Shown: positions 48,881 through 60,966, counted from the first letter of the stretch. The stretch: 64,000 nt of DNA from Gentiana macrophylla (GCA_026214975.1 CM047815.1:84340800-84404799); one strand, 5' to 3'. Notes: generated by a model not told the origin, from the letters alone. Numbers and translations are program-made.

Positions 48881-48995
48881 AAAAAAAAATTCAGACGGAC
48901 AAAAAAACCCATTTAATAAAAGGGACGCGCGCATATGCATATCCATTTAGTACTTCCGCCGATTCATCCATTCAAGTTTTTTTTTTTTCAAACAT

Positions 48996-49320
48996 CCGTA
49001 ACTTTTGAGTTATATCTCCGATCATCGAAATTTTTTCACCAAAATTCATTTTTTTTTTTGCTCTTTAATTTGAGCCCAAATACAATACTCTTCCGATGTA
49101 AATTTTGAAAGCTGAAAAAATATTTGCAATAACTGGAGCGTTTTTCTTATAAACGACCGTAACTTTTGATTTAGAACACCGATCATCAAAATTGTTTCAC
49201 CAAAGTTCACATTTTTTTATCTTCATTTTGAGACCTCGTTTAATACATTTTCGACGTAGTATTTGAAAGCCGAATTTAATTGCAGCGTTTACACTAACAC
49301 AATATCAGTAAACAGTATCA
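48996..49320 (+). repeat. 161-bp diverged tandem duplication
   Basis: CCGTAACTTTTGAG...TTTTTTCACCAAAATTCA at 48996 recurs at 49157 as CCGTAACTTTTGAT...TTGTTTCACCAAAGTTCA. About 80% similar. No coding signal. Confidence 0.8.
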
Positions 49321-49324
49321 TTAA

Positions 49325-49665
49325 ATAGTATCAGGCTCATTTAAGGCTTAATACAAGTGACTACTTCAAGGCACACATATCTGGCTCATTTAAGGTTTAA
49401 TTCATGAGACACAATATCATATATGGCTCATATAAGGCTTATATAAGGCATACAATATCACTAACAGTATCATATAAGGCACATGGTATCGATGAAATGT
49501 CGATTGACACATGATCGATGAAACAATATCGATGTGATGTCAGGCTCATTTAAGGCTTAATTCAAGGGACTACTTCAAGGCACACATAACTGGCTCATAT
49601 AAGGCTCATTTAAGGCTTAATTCAAGGAACACAATATTATATCTAGCTCATATAATAATATGATG
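49325..49665 (+). repeat. Degenerate short tandem repeats (GGCTCATTTAAGGCTTAA family)
   Basis: About ten imperfect copies of GGCTCAT(T/A)TAAGGCTTAATTCA-like units, mixed with ACAATATCA and ATCGATG motifs. No gene. Confidence 0.75.
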
Positions 49666-49929
49666 CAGATGCTGGTTCTCGTAAACATAAGGTAATCAAA
49701 ACTGATACAAAACGATTAATACAGAAAAGCAAGTTTTAGATAAAACAAAAATCTATGATCAATATAATACTGCAAATTCAGAATTACAAGATGCTCTAAT
49801 ACTTCCGCACAAAAAAAAGAAAGGTAAAAAATGGTTCATGGCCATTAAGTTGATCCGGAGAAACCGTATGATCTGATCGGGTCGGTTGGAATTTTCTCAG
49901 CCATTACATAGAACCACAATGAATCCTCC

Positions 49930-51160
49930 TTAATACCACCTGGCCAAATGGTGGAACCGGAACCACCGGTTTTAAACAGTGCCGGTTTCTGCCGGTTTGA
50001 CGAACCGCCGGTTTGACGAACCACCGGTTTGAAAAACCGGCGGTTTATGTTCAAAACCACCGGTTTACGGTTTGGGCGGTTCCGTTTACCCGGTTCGAGA
50101 TCACGGTTTGAGATCGGTTACGCCACGGTTTTAAAATTTCATAATTTTTTTTTCTTTTCATTTTCACATAATACTTATTATTTTCGCTATAATAACAAAT
50201 TATTATTCTTTTCACTATAATTACTAAAGCGAGAGTAATATATATTTTTTTAAAATAGTTTTCTATTCGGTTTTAAAAATAATATTAATATTGTGTTATT
50301 TTATTTATATGTAAATAATGTTACTTTAAAAAAATTGTGTTATTTTTTCAACGCTGCACTGGTAATTTGGTTGCATTTACGTATTTTTTATATGTAATCG
50401 TATTGGATGACAACACATATAAAAAATCAAAGTTAACGTAGTTCTTATTGTTTAATTTGTAGTCTTTTATAGTTTGTTGTAAAAGTTTTTATAGTAATTT
50501 TTATTATTGTTTTCTTTAAAGTCTTTTATAGTTTTTTTTATAAATTTTTTGAGTCGGTTTTAAGTATACGTTGATTATAAATGTTGTTTTATAACTAAAA
50601 CCGAATTGAAATAACGATTAAATCAGAACAACTTCAAATTTCGGTCTAGTAAAGTAAATTTGATTATAAAATTGAATTTTTTTACACTTGTCAAAAAATT
50701 AGTTGAATAAAATACAAAACCAAATTTACTTATAACTAAACCGTATTGAAGTAACGATTAAATCAGAACAACTTCAAAAATCGGTATCGTAAAGTAAATT
50801 TGATTGTTGTTTTTAACAACTAAACAAACTTGATAATCAAATAATTGAATAGAAGATGTAAGAATTGAGTAGAAGATTTAAGAATTGAGATGTAGAGATT
50901 GGTGTAGGAATTTTTTTATAAAATGGGTGGTATTTATAGAAAATTTTTGGAAGAGTTTGGAAAAAAAAAATTAAAAAAAAAGTTATATAGCCGATGGCAT
51001 GAAAATAGCCGTTGGATGGTTCCGGTTCCGGTTCCGGCCGGTTTTAACCGGTTCCGGTTCCGGTTTCGGTTTCAAAAATATCAAACCGGCAACAAACCGG
51101 CAAACCGGCGGTTTGTCAAACCACCGGTTCCGGTTCGAACCGGCGGTTCCGGTTCGTCCA
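49930..51160. mobile_element. Non-autonomous hAT-like element with CCGGTT-rich ends
   Basis: Both ends (about 49940-50125 and 51015-51160) are dense in CCGGTT/AACCGG in both orientations, as in the subterminal regions of plant Ac-like hAT elements. The outer sequences GGAACCGGAACCACCGGTT (left) and, inverted, GAACCGGAACCGCCGGTT (right) match. The middle is AT-rich without a transposase and holds a 141-bp tandem duplication. Exact ends and the 8-bp target duplication could not be fixed. It ends only about 70 bp before the DUF761 start codon. Confidence 0.5.
50591..50870 (+). repeat. 141-bp tandem duplication inside the hAT-like element
   Basis: ATAACTAAAACCGAATTGAA (50591) recurs as ATAACTAAACCGTATTGAA (50732), with CGATTAAATCAGAACAACTT and GTAAAGTAAATTTGATT shared. 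Confidence 0.8.
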
Positions 51161-51227
51161 AGACGCTCATTTCTCCTCTTTCACAACCTCCATTTCCAAA
51201 AACTCAAAGAATCTTAAAGAAAGCAAA

Positions 51228-51832
51228 ATGGATTCAACCCAAGAAAAAATAAACATAGAAATATTCCAACCAAACCTACGAGTCATGGCTAAGAATTTTC
51301 GCCAAATGGTTAGAGTTGTTTTGTTCATGTTAAAGAAAAGTTTGTCCAAAGGGAAACTCATGTTTCATCTCAAATACTTGATAATGAAACGCAGCAACAA
51401 AATAGCCGTGAAAGCAATACACGGTCTTATTTATCGTTCCTCCGCCGCCCACGACGGAGAACTTCCATTGGATGAATATGAATTCAGCTGCAACACAGCC
51501 CAGCTGCAAAATATCCTACTTTCCTCAACCCTTTCCTCAAACAGGGAAAACAACAACCGCCGCTCGTTGACGGAAGACGAATTTGCTGCACATGAAGTAA
51601 TAAAAGCCTTGGAGATACTCAAGAATAATGAAGCGGCGGCGGGGTCGCCGGCTTTACCAAGATTTAGGAGAAGTACTCAGCAGTGAGGCAGCTGAGAATA
51701 ACAGATTCTCCGTTTCCATTCATGGATGCTGAGGAGGAGGAGGAGGATAGCCATGTCGATGAAGCTGCTGAAGAGTTTATTGACAATTTCTACAAGAATT
51801 TGAAGCGGCAAAATGCAGTGGCACCCAATTGA
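51228..51832 (+). CDS. DUF761 family protein, one frameshift near the C-terminus
   Basis: First 152 residues from MDSTQEKINIEIFQPNLRV: a hydrophobic-basic start (MAKNFRQMVRVVLFMLKKSL, KGKLMFHLKYLIMKRSNK), then a Ser/Asn-rich middle with YEFSCN. The frame runs into a stop at 51684. In the next frame the family's C-terminal signature appears at once: VRQLRITDSPFPFMDAE, a Glu run, and HVDEAAEEFIDNFYKNLKRQ, ending 51832. DUF761 proteins are small plant proteins of poorly known function, some induced by stress or elicitors. No intron signals are needed, so one indel at 51676-51684 separates the parts. It may be a sequencing error. The leader is very short because the hAT-like element lies just upstream. 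Confidence 0.75.
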
Positions 51833-52069
51833 TGCTTTTATATTCTGAGTCATTTCTCGGAACTGGAAGTATGGGTTTCGTTTCAATATGTTTTGTGAGA
51901 GAACAGGGGTATATTCGTCCGGTGGAATTTATTTGTCCTTAATGCAACTAAAAAATTGAAGCTGGATTAGCACTTAATTAAGGGGGAAAAGTGGACTATA
52001 AACTAATTTTTCCTAACAAATAAACTACGTATTAAGATAGCAATAAGGATTATGTGGGAAAAAAATAAG
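51833..52069. other. 3' flank of the DUF761 gene
   Basis: AT-rich, likely 3' untranslated and terminator sequence. No further feature seen. Confidence 0.4.
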
Positions 52070-52408
52070 CCATTCAAAGAATCTAAATAAAAATCATATT
52101 CCTATTCAATGTAGCAAAGAATCTATCTATCTATCTATATCAATTCCCGTCCCCCGGACATAACTCAGTGGTGAGGGACTTGGGTGTGTAGTGCAGCCTT
52201 GCTCGAGGTCACTGGTTCGAATCCTGGTTCGACCCTAGTCGTGGCAGCCCATGATTCTAAGCTACTGAGGGATCCTGATTAACATCTCCACACATCCTAA
52301 GGGACCGGGGGTGTGGGGACCCTCAAGGGTAGGGTTTACCCTTTTTTATCTATATCAATTCCCATAATGTCAACAAACCAATACACACCAAAATTTCTCC
52401 TCATAAAG
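52070..52408 (+). repeat. Tandem duplication, copy 1 (with SINE)
   Basis: CCATTCAAAGAATCTAAATA ... CTCCTCATAAAG. Copy 2 lies at 60967-61090, now separated by the Tekay element. Both copies include a (TCTA)n run. Confidence 0.85.
52149..52347 (+). mobile_element. tRNA-derived SINE
   Basis: 199 bp, with pol III boxes A (ACATAACTCAGTGGTGAGG) and B (GGTTCGAATCC) and a T-rich end. It is flanked by the perfect 16-bp duplication ATCTATATCAATTCCC (52133-52148 and 52348-52363). The corresponding stretch of the second duplication copy (near 61030) lacks it and serves as an empty site. Mobilised by another element's reverse transcriptase. Confidence 0.93.
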
Positions 52409-54190
52409 TGTAACGCCCCGTTCCCGGATACCGAGCCCTTATCCGGAAATACGACGTTCGGCACATATATAAATAAAATTTAATTCATTTATACATGTAA
52501 GCCTACAATCAATACAATCAAGCTGGAAATTAAATGCTCGGGTAATAAATATCCATAAAGATACTAGAATAGAAAAAGGTACTAAAAGCTGAAAGTGTAT
52601 CAAAACAATACAACTGAAGTCTCTCGAATAGTCCAATGGAAAGTACTATGAAATAAGAAGTAGAGATGAACACACGTCATCCCAAAGTACTATGAATCAA
52701 GGTATATAAAACAGTGCAACATCTCAAATGTAAACAAAAGTGCAAGGAATGAAATATCAAGTTCAGAGATCCTCTTCAGGGACATACTCCTCGTAATACT
52801 CGTACTCCTGTTCGCCTTCTCACCCCCAAGCACATACAACAGAAATGCACAAGGGGTAAGTATATAATACTCGAATAAGGAAGAAATGCGTTTAAGTTTA
52901 GAACATATAAGGTTGAACATTATTAGGTTTCAACTAAAAGGCAAGACAGACTCGATTCTACGATAAAGGTTACATCTCCCAATATGCCTAAATCAGTAAC
53001 TACTTAGCTTATCTTTGTTACAACATGCTATCAAGGTGGGGCGTGACATATTGAAATCTTCAGATACAATAACCCGGAACGTATTGAAATCTTGAGGATA
53101 CAATAACCGGTTCCGATAGTATGAACACACATGCGGCGATGCCTATAGGCTGCAGCCGATAGGACACTCACTATGTCCATCTCTGTTCATACATCACGCT
53201 ATAGATCTTCAGGATCTACCCAAGACCACATGGTGTTTAATCTTTTATCTAGCAAGTTGTGTTATATTAGGTGATTAACTGACCATCCTAGTTCATTAGA
53301 TAACAATCCCTCATCGAAAGCCAAAGATAAACAAGCTGGAAGACCAGCTCCAGGTGGACGCTCGTCTGAAGGACCAGACGCTCGTCTAAAGGCCCTGGAC
53401 GCTCGTCCAAAATAGTGGACGCCCGTCCAGACATCCCCTTTCAATCCTGTATTTAATTTTGCACCCCAGACGCCCGTCCTAGATATCCAGACGTTCGTCC
53501 AAGGTCGGACGCCCGTCCAGCCTGGAAAATTCCCAGAAACTGATTTGAACCTTCATCGTTTCCATCCGTTTTTCACACAAAAACCCAACCTTTCTTAACC
53601 AACTTCATTCGAAAATAAACTACACCCATACCAAAACATCATCCACCATTTAGGCATCAAATTAACACCATTTAGGACACCAAAACATCAAGAAAACAAC
53701 ACAACCTTCGCATATTCAAAATCGAAACGTAAGAGTTTCTCTTTACCTTTTCTCGCCTAAATACTCGAATCGAGATGTTGTGCCTGGTACCGATGCGAAG
53801 CTCTCGTCACGAGGATTCCAACGGTATGCTACGATCTGAAAACGGAAGAGGAACGAGTGAGATATCAAGGATCGAAAGTTTGACGGTTTCGAAACCACAA
53901 CAGCGGTTTCACCTTACCCGAGGGGAATGGAGTGCGGCTGCCTTGATCAATTCTGAGCTTTTGAATAATGACTAGGTTTTTTATTTTTATTTTTTTGGTA
54001 TACTTCCGTTTATATACCGTAACCTAATTATTATTTTAAACCCGAATTTACTCCAATACCCTCGAACAACCATTAAACCGAAACCGTTATAATTCAAAGG
54101 ATTTTAAATTCCAACGAAAAGGAAAAAGAATATTAATTACGTTTTCGCAAAATGACACGTCTGCCCTTTTACGATAGTCGGAATATTACA
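52409..54190 (-). repeat. Tekay 3' LTR
   Basis: 1782 bp. TATA-like TATATAAAC (minus strand) at 54008-54016. Seven GGACG-NN-CGTCC-type palindromes start at 53356, 53376, 53397, 53417, 53468, 53489 and 53507. A 66-codon plus-strand frame (53775) is repeated in the other LTR and is not a gene. Confidence 0.93.
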
Positions 54191-54206
54191 TTCTCCCCCC
54201 CTTAAG
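54191..54206 (-). other. Tekay polypurine tract
   Basis: CTTAAGGGGGGGAGAA on the minus strand, directly before the TGTAAT of the 3' LTR. Confidence 0.88.
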
Positions 54207-54225
54207 TGGAGTTTCGTCCTCGAAA

Positions 54226-55834
54226 CTAGAACGTACCTGGTAAATCCAGAAACTCTGGGAATTCGTTGATCATATCACCTTCAACTTCCCAAGTTGCTTC
54301 CTCAGGTGTGTGATTGCTCCACTGAACAAGAACCAACTGAACCATCTTCCTCTTAATCATCTTTTCTTTCCTGTTCAGAATCTTAATCGGCTTTTCATCA
54401 TAAGCGAGGTTGTCCTGAAGTATCTCTGGATCCACTGTAGTCTCAACCTCCGTCTTCGTCAAACACTTCTTCAACATTGAAACATGGAAGACGTTGTGAA
54501 CTCTGGACATAGACTCTGGCAACTGAAGTCTATAGGCTAAAGGTCCAATCCTCTCCAGAATTTCAAAAGGTCCAACATACCTCGGGCTCAACTTTCCTTT
54601 CTGACCAAAGCGCTTTACTCCTCTCATTGGTGATGCTTTCAAGTAAACACGATCACCAACCTCAAACTCAAGCGGTCTCCGTCTGACATCTGCCCAACTT
54701 TTCTGCCTGTCTTGAGCTATTCACAGATTCTTCTTCACTAACTGAACCCTCTCTTTGGCTTGCTAAACTAACTCTGGTCCCGTAAGCTGTTTCTCCCCAA
54801 CATCGTCCCAAAACAAAGGCGTCCTGCATCTTCTACCATACAAAGCTTCAAACGGTGGCATACCTATGCTCGCGTGATAAGCGTTGTTGTAAGCAAACTC
54901 GCAATCGGTAGATAATCTACCCAAGATCCGCCTACCTCCAAGACACATGCTCTAAGCATATCCTCAAGTGTCTCGGATAGTCCTCTCATCGACCATCCAT
55001 CATGCGAGGATGAAACGTTCAGACTTCAAATCCAACCGGTACCAAATGCCTCCCGTAAGCTCTGCAAAACCGATCGACGAACCTCGAATCCCGATCGAAA
55101 CAATGGAGACTGGAACTCATGAAGCTTCACTATATTGTCCATATATAGTTCCGTCATCTTTGCCAAGGCATATTCATCTTGAAAGGCAAGAAATGAGCCG
55201 ACTTGGTTAATCTATCAACGATCACCCAAATAGAATCATGTCCACCCTTCGCCTTAGGCAAACTCGAAATAAAATCCATGGTGAGCTTTTCCCATTTCCA
55301 TTCGGGATATCCAATGACTTAAGCATCCCGCTGGCTTCCTATGTTCGGCTTTCACTCTCGACAGACGTCACACTCGTAAACAAACTTAGCAATCTCTAGC
55401 TTCATTGAGGGCCACCAAAATCTTTCTTTCAAATCCTCGTACATCTTGGTGGAACCGGATGCACCGCAAAAGCAATCTTGTGTGCCTCTTCCATAACTCT
55501 TTGTCTCAAATCTCCAATATTAGGCACGCAGAGACGATCCCCGATACCACATTTCCACTGATCCAACACATAGCCAATCAGAAGCCTCTCTTGCAACCTC
55601 TTCAAATCAACCAGAATCGCATCTTCGTCTTGCTTTGCTCGATCTCATCCATCAACTCCGATCTAGCCAACAACGGTGCCGCAAACCGACGGTCCTCAAT
55701 CGCGCCAAAGCGCTAAAGCGCAAGTCATCAACCCTCGTGATAGCCTCAACACCGGGCTCTAAAACCATCTTGGATTCTCGCCAAGGCATCTGCTACTACA
55801 TTTGCCTTTCCCGGATGGTACCGAATGTCTCAGG
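54226..55834 (-). pseudogene. Tekay integrase and chromodomain-like end
   Basis: The integrase is badly broken between 55400 and 54960 but still shows [42 protein letters not shown] (54920-54780). The last 138 residues (54642-54226) are open: PRYVGPFEILERIGPLAYRLQLPE, VHNVFHVSMLKKC, and the chromodomain block VQLVLVQWSNHTPEEATWEVEGDM. In chromoviruses this domain binds modified histones and steers insertion into heterochromatin. Confidence 0.85.
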
Positions 55835-56850
55835 TCATAATCCTTCACGAACTCTAGCCATCTCCGCCGCCTCATATTCGATTCTCCCCGAGTGAAGAAA
55901 TACCTTAAACTTTTGTGGTCGGTGAAGATTCTCCGCCTTGACCCCATACAGATAGTGCCTCCAAATCTTCAATGCGAACACCACTGCTACCAACTCTAAG
56001 TCATGTGTGGGATAGTTCTTCTCATGTACTTTCAATTGCCTGGATGCATAGGCAATGACCTTTCCTCCCTGCATCAACACACAACCTAGACCCTGCCCTG
56101 AAGCATCGGTGTAGACATCATAATCATCGAACACCTCGGGTACTGCCAATACCGGTGCTGTAGTCAACCTGTCCTTTAACAACTCAAATGCTAACCCACA
56201 CTCGGGTGTCCAAACAAACTTGGTGTTCTTCTGTGTAAGTCTGGTGAGTGGAGTAGCTATCCTTGCAAAATTCTTCACAAACTTTCTGTAGTAACCAGCC
56301 AAACCCGTAAAGCTCTCGACCTCTCAAATCAGAGTCGGTGTAGGCCAATTCTTAATCGCCTCAATCTTGGCCGGATCAACTCGAATGCCATCACTGAAAT
56401 GACATGACCCAAGAAGCTCACTTGGTCCAACCAAAAGTCACACTTGGAAAACTTTGCATACAAACGCTCCTTCTTCAACGTTTCCAAAACAATCCGTAGA
56501 TGCTCTTCATGCTCCGCCATCATCACAGAGAATACCAAAATATCATTAATGAAGACAATCACAAACTTATCTAGGTAAGGCATGAAGACCTCGCATCAAA
56601 TCCATAAATGCGAGATGGAGCATTAGTGAGTCCAAAAGGCATAACAAGGAACTCATAATGTCCATATCTAGTAATTGAATCTTTGTCTTCGGAATATCTC
56701 GCCACTTTAACTTTTAATCGATGGTAGCGACCGCAAATCAATCTTTGAAAACACTTTCCGACCTCAGAATCGGTTGAGCAGATCATCTATCCTTGGTAGT
56801 GGATACTTATTCTTGATAGTCGATTGTTCAAGGCCCCGTAATCAATACAC
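55835..56850 (-). pseudogene. Tekay reverse transcriptase and RNase H
   Basis: [20 protein letters not shown] (about 56680-56620), then a frame change, then [12 protein letters not shown] (56560) and FLGHVIS. The catalytic pair is Asn-Asp instead of Asp-Asp, which would inactivate the enzyme if real. RNase H follows from 56302: [34 protein letters not shown], then [28 protein letters not shown] and [21 protein letters not shown], then a shift into [11 protein letters not shown] (55925). Confidence 0.87.
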
Positions 56851-57258
56851 ATCCGCATCTTTGCCGTCCTTCTTCTTCACAAACAAAGCGGTGCTCCTAA
56901 GGTGAAATGATCGGGTGAATGATGTTCCTTTCCAACATCTCCTTGAGTTGGGCCTTCAACTCCTTCAATTCAGCCGGTGCCATCTCAGTATGGTGCCTTG
57001 GCAACCGTGCCGCCCCGGGACTAATCAGATCTCAAACTCAATGACCTGCCTGGCATGTTTCTGGCAACTCATCCGGAAATACCTCGGGATAATCTCGACT
57101 ACTCTAGTATCTTCCAACTTAGGTTTCACTTGTTCCACATCCACTGCGTACAACAAGTAGCCCTCACATCCTTTTCGACATGCCACGATGGCCTTGATCA
57201 CTTTGAAATGATAGGATGTCTCTTCTTGCCTGGCTGTGTAACGCGTTCTCGATAAGTC

Positions 57259-57441
57259 TTATCTCGCTTTCCCGGGACTCGAAATTAACTCTCTTGGCCC
57301 CGCAATCCAAGTGGACATAATTCTTGGATAGCCGCCTATCCCAAGAATCACATCAAAGTCTCGAGAAATCCATAACCGTGAAGTCACTCTTACACCGATA
57401 AGGTCCAACTGAACATCCACTTGTGGTATCATCTTAACCAC
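57259..57441 (-). pseudogene. Tekay protease remnant
   Basis: RDFDVILGIGGYPRI corresponds to the MDFDVILGMDWL block that follows the protease active site in these elements. The active site itself is not readable in one frame. Confidence 0.6.
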
Positions 57442-57694
57442 CTTATTTACCTTGCCTGGGGTGTAACAATCTCCATAGTATCTCTCAAAGGCTCCATAGG
57501 TAAATCTAGTTTCTTAGCAATCCTAGAGGACACAAAGGTGATTGAAGCTCTGTATCAAATAAGGCCACGACTACTAGATTGCCTACTCTTATCATACCTA
57601 TCATGCATTTGTCCAATTAACTAAAGTTACAACATGTTCCAAGCATGCTATAAATAACTCAAAAGAACAAAACAAACATAAAAGGTACCTGTGA

Positions 57695-58990
57695 TCACAT
57701 CATCATCTGGCTCAACATCTCTGGCATCAACAACAAACATCTGCACCTGCTTACTCGGACCTGCTCTACTAGGCTGACCTGCTTGAGCACTGGCTGCCTT
57801 GCGTGGACAATTCCTTGAGAAATGACCCTGTTCACCACAAAAGAAACAACTGAGGTAGCCGGTGGCCTAGCCGCCGGTGAGCGCCAACCGGTGGCTCGAC
57901 TCTTTGGTGGGGCACCACCCGGTGGTCTAATCATTGTCTGGCGGGAAACCTCTGAGCGAATCGCCAGCGCGGAGCCTCTCGCCACCGCTCGACTTGTTTC
58001 AAAGCTTCTTTTATTACCAACAACCATCTGTAGCTCTCTTCCCGAAAGTCTCGACTTCCAAGGCTTTATTCAAGAGCTCTGTCATATTCCTTTGTCGTAA
58101 AGCCTAGCATGCCCGATCAATCCCATATGCCAAACCGCCCTTGTAACGGGCCATCTTTCGTTCTTCCACTTGCATCAACTCCGGATAAAACCTTCCTAAC
58201 TCATTGAACCGATTTGTGTCTTGGGATACCGTCATTTGATTACCTTGTTCAAGTTTTAAATCGGCTAGCCTTTTCCGCTTGTACCGTTCTTTGGAAAGTA
58301 CTCGTTGTAGAACATGGCTTTGAAAGCCGCCCAATCTGTGACCTTACCGTTGCTACTCTGAACTGCATCTATCCAAGACTCGGCTGAACCTAAAAGAATA
58401 ATTGGGCCATCTCTGTCTCAGGGACACCTATATTCCTACACGATTTCTCAAAACTTGATCCATTCTCGGCCTTTGCATGTTCCACATTCCCATAAAAATC
58501 TTGCATATGATTTCTTCTCGGCTAGTAGTGTGCCAAACTCATGATGGTGCCGACTCAACAACCGGCCTAATCGGTTGGTAAACCGGAGGGTAACCATAGG
58601 GTATCTGCTGCCGCAACTTTGAACCGGTGGCCTGAAAGGTCGATAGACCGGGGATAACCAATGGTTACTGCAATCGCTGTCGCCGATAGTAATACGGAGC
58701 TGATGCTCGGCTGGTAAGGAGGATAATCCAGTGTATCGCCGAGGATATCCGCGGAGGGTATTGTGGTCGCTGAAAACCATACCGAGGAATAGCTCTTTGT
58801 GGTGCTGTGTCACCGGTGGTGGATAGACAAACCGTCTCTCGCCGATCACGCCCGACCTAGGTTGATACTGAAGAAGGCCAAAGTGACGCCAGCAGGTTAA
58901 CCCACAGGTGGTGGAGGTGGTGGTGGAGCACGATCTTTGAACTCCGCTCCGGCTCGGTGACGGTGTAGTTTGGCGAGGCGGCGGTGACAA
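57695..58990 (-). pseudogene. Tekay gag
   Basis: Gag core RKRLADLKLEQGNQMTVSQDTNRFNELGRFYP at 58334-58104, and one CCHC knuckle (CFFCGEQGHFSRNC) near 57850-57810, then KAASAQAGQ. The N-terminal part (58990-58340) is Pro- and Tyr-rich and out of frame. Several shifts. Confidence 0.75.
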
Positions 58991-59157
58991 ATCGCGACGA
59001 CCACAGAGGTTTCACCCTCTCAGACGTCGATTACCAAGAGCCAAAGTCCTCGATCTTGTGTTTCTAGTCATCCCGACAACCAAGAGAACCAGAGTGTTAC
59101 TAAGGATCTAAAGATCAGTTGAGTTAAACTCAAAGAATGGAAGCCTAAGGAACACGT

Positions 59158-59171
59158 ATCTCTCGATACCA
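59158..59171 (-). other. Tekay primer binding site (tRNA-iMet, degenerate)
   Basis: ATCTCTCGATACCA on the plus strand, close to GCTCTGATACCA, next to the 5' LTR. The CTG-to-TCG change in it is the same kind seen between the LTR twins. Confidence 0.75.
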
Positions 59172-59172
59172 A

Positions 59173-60956
59173 TCGTAACGCCCGTTCCCGGATACCGAGC
59201 CCTTATCCGAAATACGACGTTCGCACATATATAAATAAAATTTAATTCATTTATACATGTAAGCCTACAATCAATACAATCAAGCACGCGGAAATTAAAT
59301 GCTCGGGTAATAAATATCCATAAAGATACTAGAATAGAAAAAAAGGTACTAAAAGTGAAAGTGTATCAAAACAATACAATCAAGTCTCTCGAATAGTCCA
59401 ATGGAAAGTACTATGAAATAAGAAGTAGAGATGAACACACGTCATCCCAAAGTACTATGAATCAAGGTATATAAAACAGTGCAACATCTCAAATGTAAAC
59501 AAAAGTGCAAGGAATGAAATATCAAGTTCAGAGATCCTCTTGAGGACATACTCCTCGTAATACTCGTACTGTCGCTTTCTCACCCCAAGCACATACAAAT
59601 GTAAATGCACAAGGGGTAAGTATATAATACTCAGTAAGGAAGAGAAGTACGTTTAAGTTTAGAACATATAAGGTTGAACATTATTAGGTTTCAACTAAAA
59701 AGGCAAGACAGACTCGATTCTACGCATAAAGGTTACATCTCCCAATATGCCTAAACTGTAACTACTTAGCTTATCTTTGTTACAACATGCTATCAAGGTG
59801 GAACGTGACATATTGAAATCTTCAGGATACAATAACCCGGAACGTATTGAAATCTTGAGGATACAATAACCGGTTCCGATAGTATGAACACACGGCGATG
59901 CCTATAGGCTCGCAGCCGATAGGACACTCACTTTGTCTGCTCTGCTCATACATCACGCTATAGATCTTCGAGGATCTACCCAAGACCACATGGTGTTTAA
60001 TCTTTTATCTAGCAAGTTGTGTTATATTAGGTGATTAAGCGACCATCCTAGTTCATTAGATAACAATCCTCATCGAAAGCCAAAGATAAACAAGCCGAAG
60101 ACCGGCTCAGGTGGGGACTTCGTCGAAGGACCAGACGCCGTTCTAAAGGCCTGGGACGCTCGTCCAAAATAGTGGACGCCCGCCCGGACATCCCCTTTCA
60201 ATCTCAGATTTAATTTTGCACCCAGCACGCCCGTCCTAGATATCCAGACGTTCGTCAAGGTCGGACGCCCGCCCGTAAAACCGGACGCCCGCCCACTCGA
60301 AAATTCCTAAAACCGATTTGAACCTTCATCGTTTCCATCCGTTTTCACACAAAACCCAACCTTTCTTAACCAACTTCATTCGAAAATAAACTACACCCAT
60401 ACCAAAACATCATCCACCATTTAGGCATCAAATTAACACCATTTAGGACACCAAAACATCAAGAAAACAACACAACCTTCGCATATTCAAAACTGAAAAC
60501 GTAAGAGTTTCTCTTTACCTTTTCTGCCTAAATACTCAGAATCAGATGTTGTGCCTGGTACCGATGCGAAGCTCTCGTCACGAGGATTCCAACGGTATGC
60601 TACGATCTGAAAACGGAAGAGGAACGAGTGAGATATCAAGGATCGAAAGTTTGACGGTTTCGAAACCACAACAGCGGTTTCACCTTACCCGAGGGCAATG
60701 GAGTGCGGCTGCCTTGATCAATTCTGAGCTTTTGAATAATGACTAGGTTTTTTTTTTTTTTTGGTATACTTCCGTTTATATACCGTAACCTAATTATTAT
60801 TTTAAACCCGAATTTACTCCAATACCCTCGAACAACCATTAAACCGAAACCGTTATAATTCAAAGGATTTTAAATTCCAACGAAAAGGAAAAAGAATATT
60901 AATTACGTTTTCGCAAAATGACACGTCTGCCCTTTTACGAAAGTCGGAATATTACA
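59173..60956 (-). repeat. Tekay 5' LTR
   Basis: About 1784 bp, flanked on the right by TAAAG. The palindrome cluster (60105-60290) is present but altered compared with its twin. Confidence 0.93.
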
Positions 60957-60966
60957 TAAAGGCACT

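Larger units (their letters stand above)
52409..60956 (-). mobile_element. Complete Tekay-type (chromovirus) Ty3/gypsy retrotransposon
   Basis: 8.5 kb on the minus strand. LTRs 52409-54190 and 59173-60956, about 1.78 kb each, TGTAATATTCCG to GGCGTTACA in element sense. Target duplication TAAAG at 52404-52408 and 60957-60961. PBS matches tRNA-iMet, and the tract AAGGGGGGGAGAA precedes the 3' LTR. Gag, protease, RT, RNase H, integrase and a C-terminal chromodomain-like segment follow in order. The tail (YVGPFEILERIGPLAYRL, HNVFHVSMLKK, VQWSNHTPEEATWE) is that of Tekay/Del chromoviruses. Many frameshifts. Confidence 0.93.

Noticed and set aside
50923..51252. Frames rich in Arg, Phe and Pro near 51000
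   Set aside because: They translate the CCGGTT repeats of the hAT-like element.
52160..52240. Possible tRNA gene (box A and box B)
   Set aside because: It is the head of a SINE with a 16-bp target duplication and cannot fold as a full tRNA. The same applies to the tRNA-like part of the MITE near 21900-21970.
53356..53520. CRISPR-like array (short palindromes with 8-9-bp spacers)
   Set aside because: Boxes are only 12 bp, spacers too short, no cas genes, and the genome is a plant. Treated as LTR boxes.
53775..53975. 66-codon plus-strand frame repeated almost identically at 60546-60746
   Set aside because: It lies in both LTRs of the Tekay element, so the identity comes from LTR duplication.
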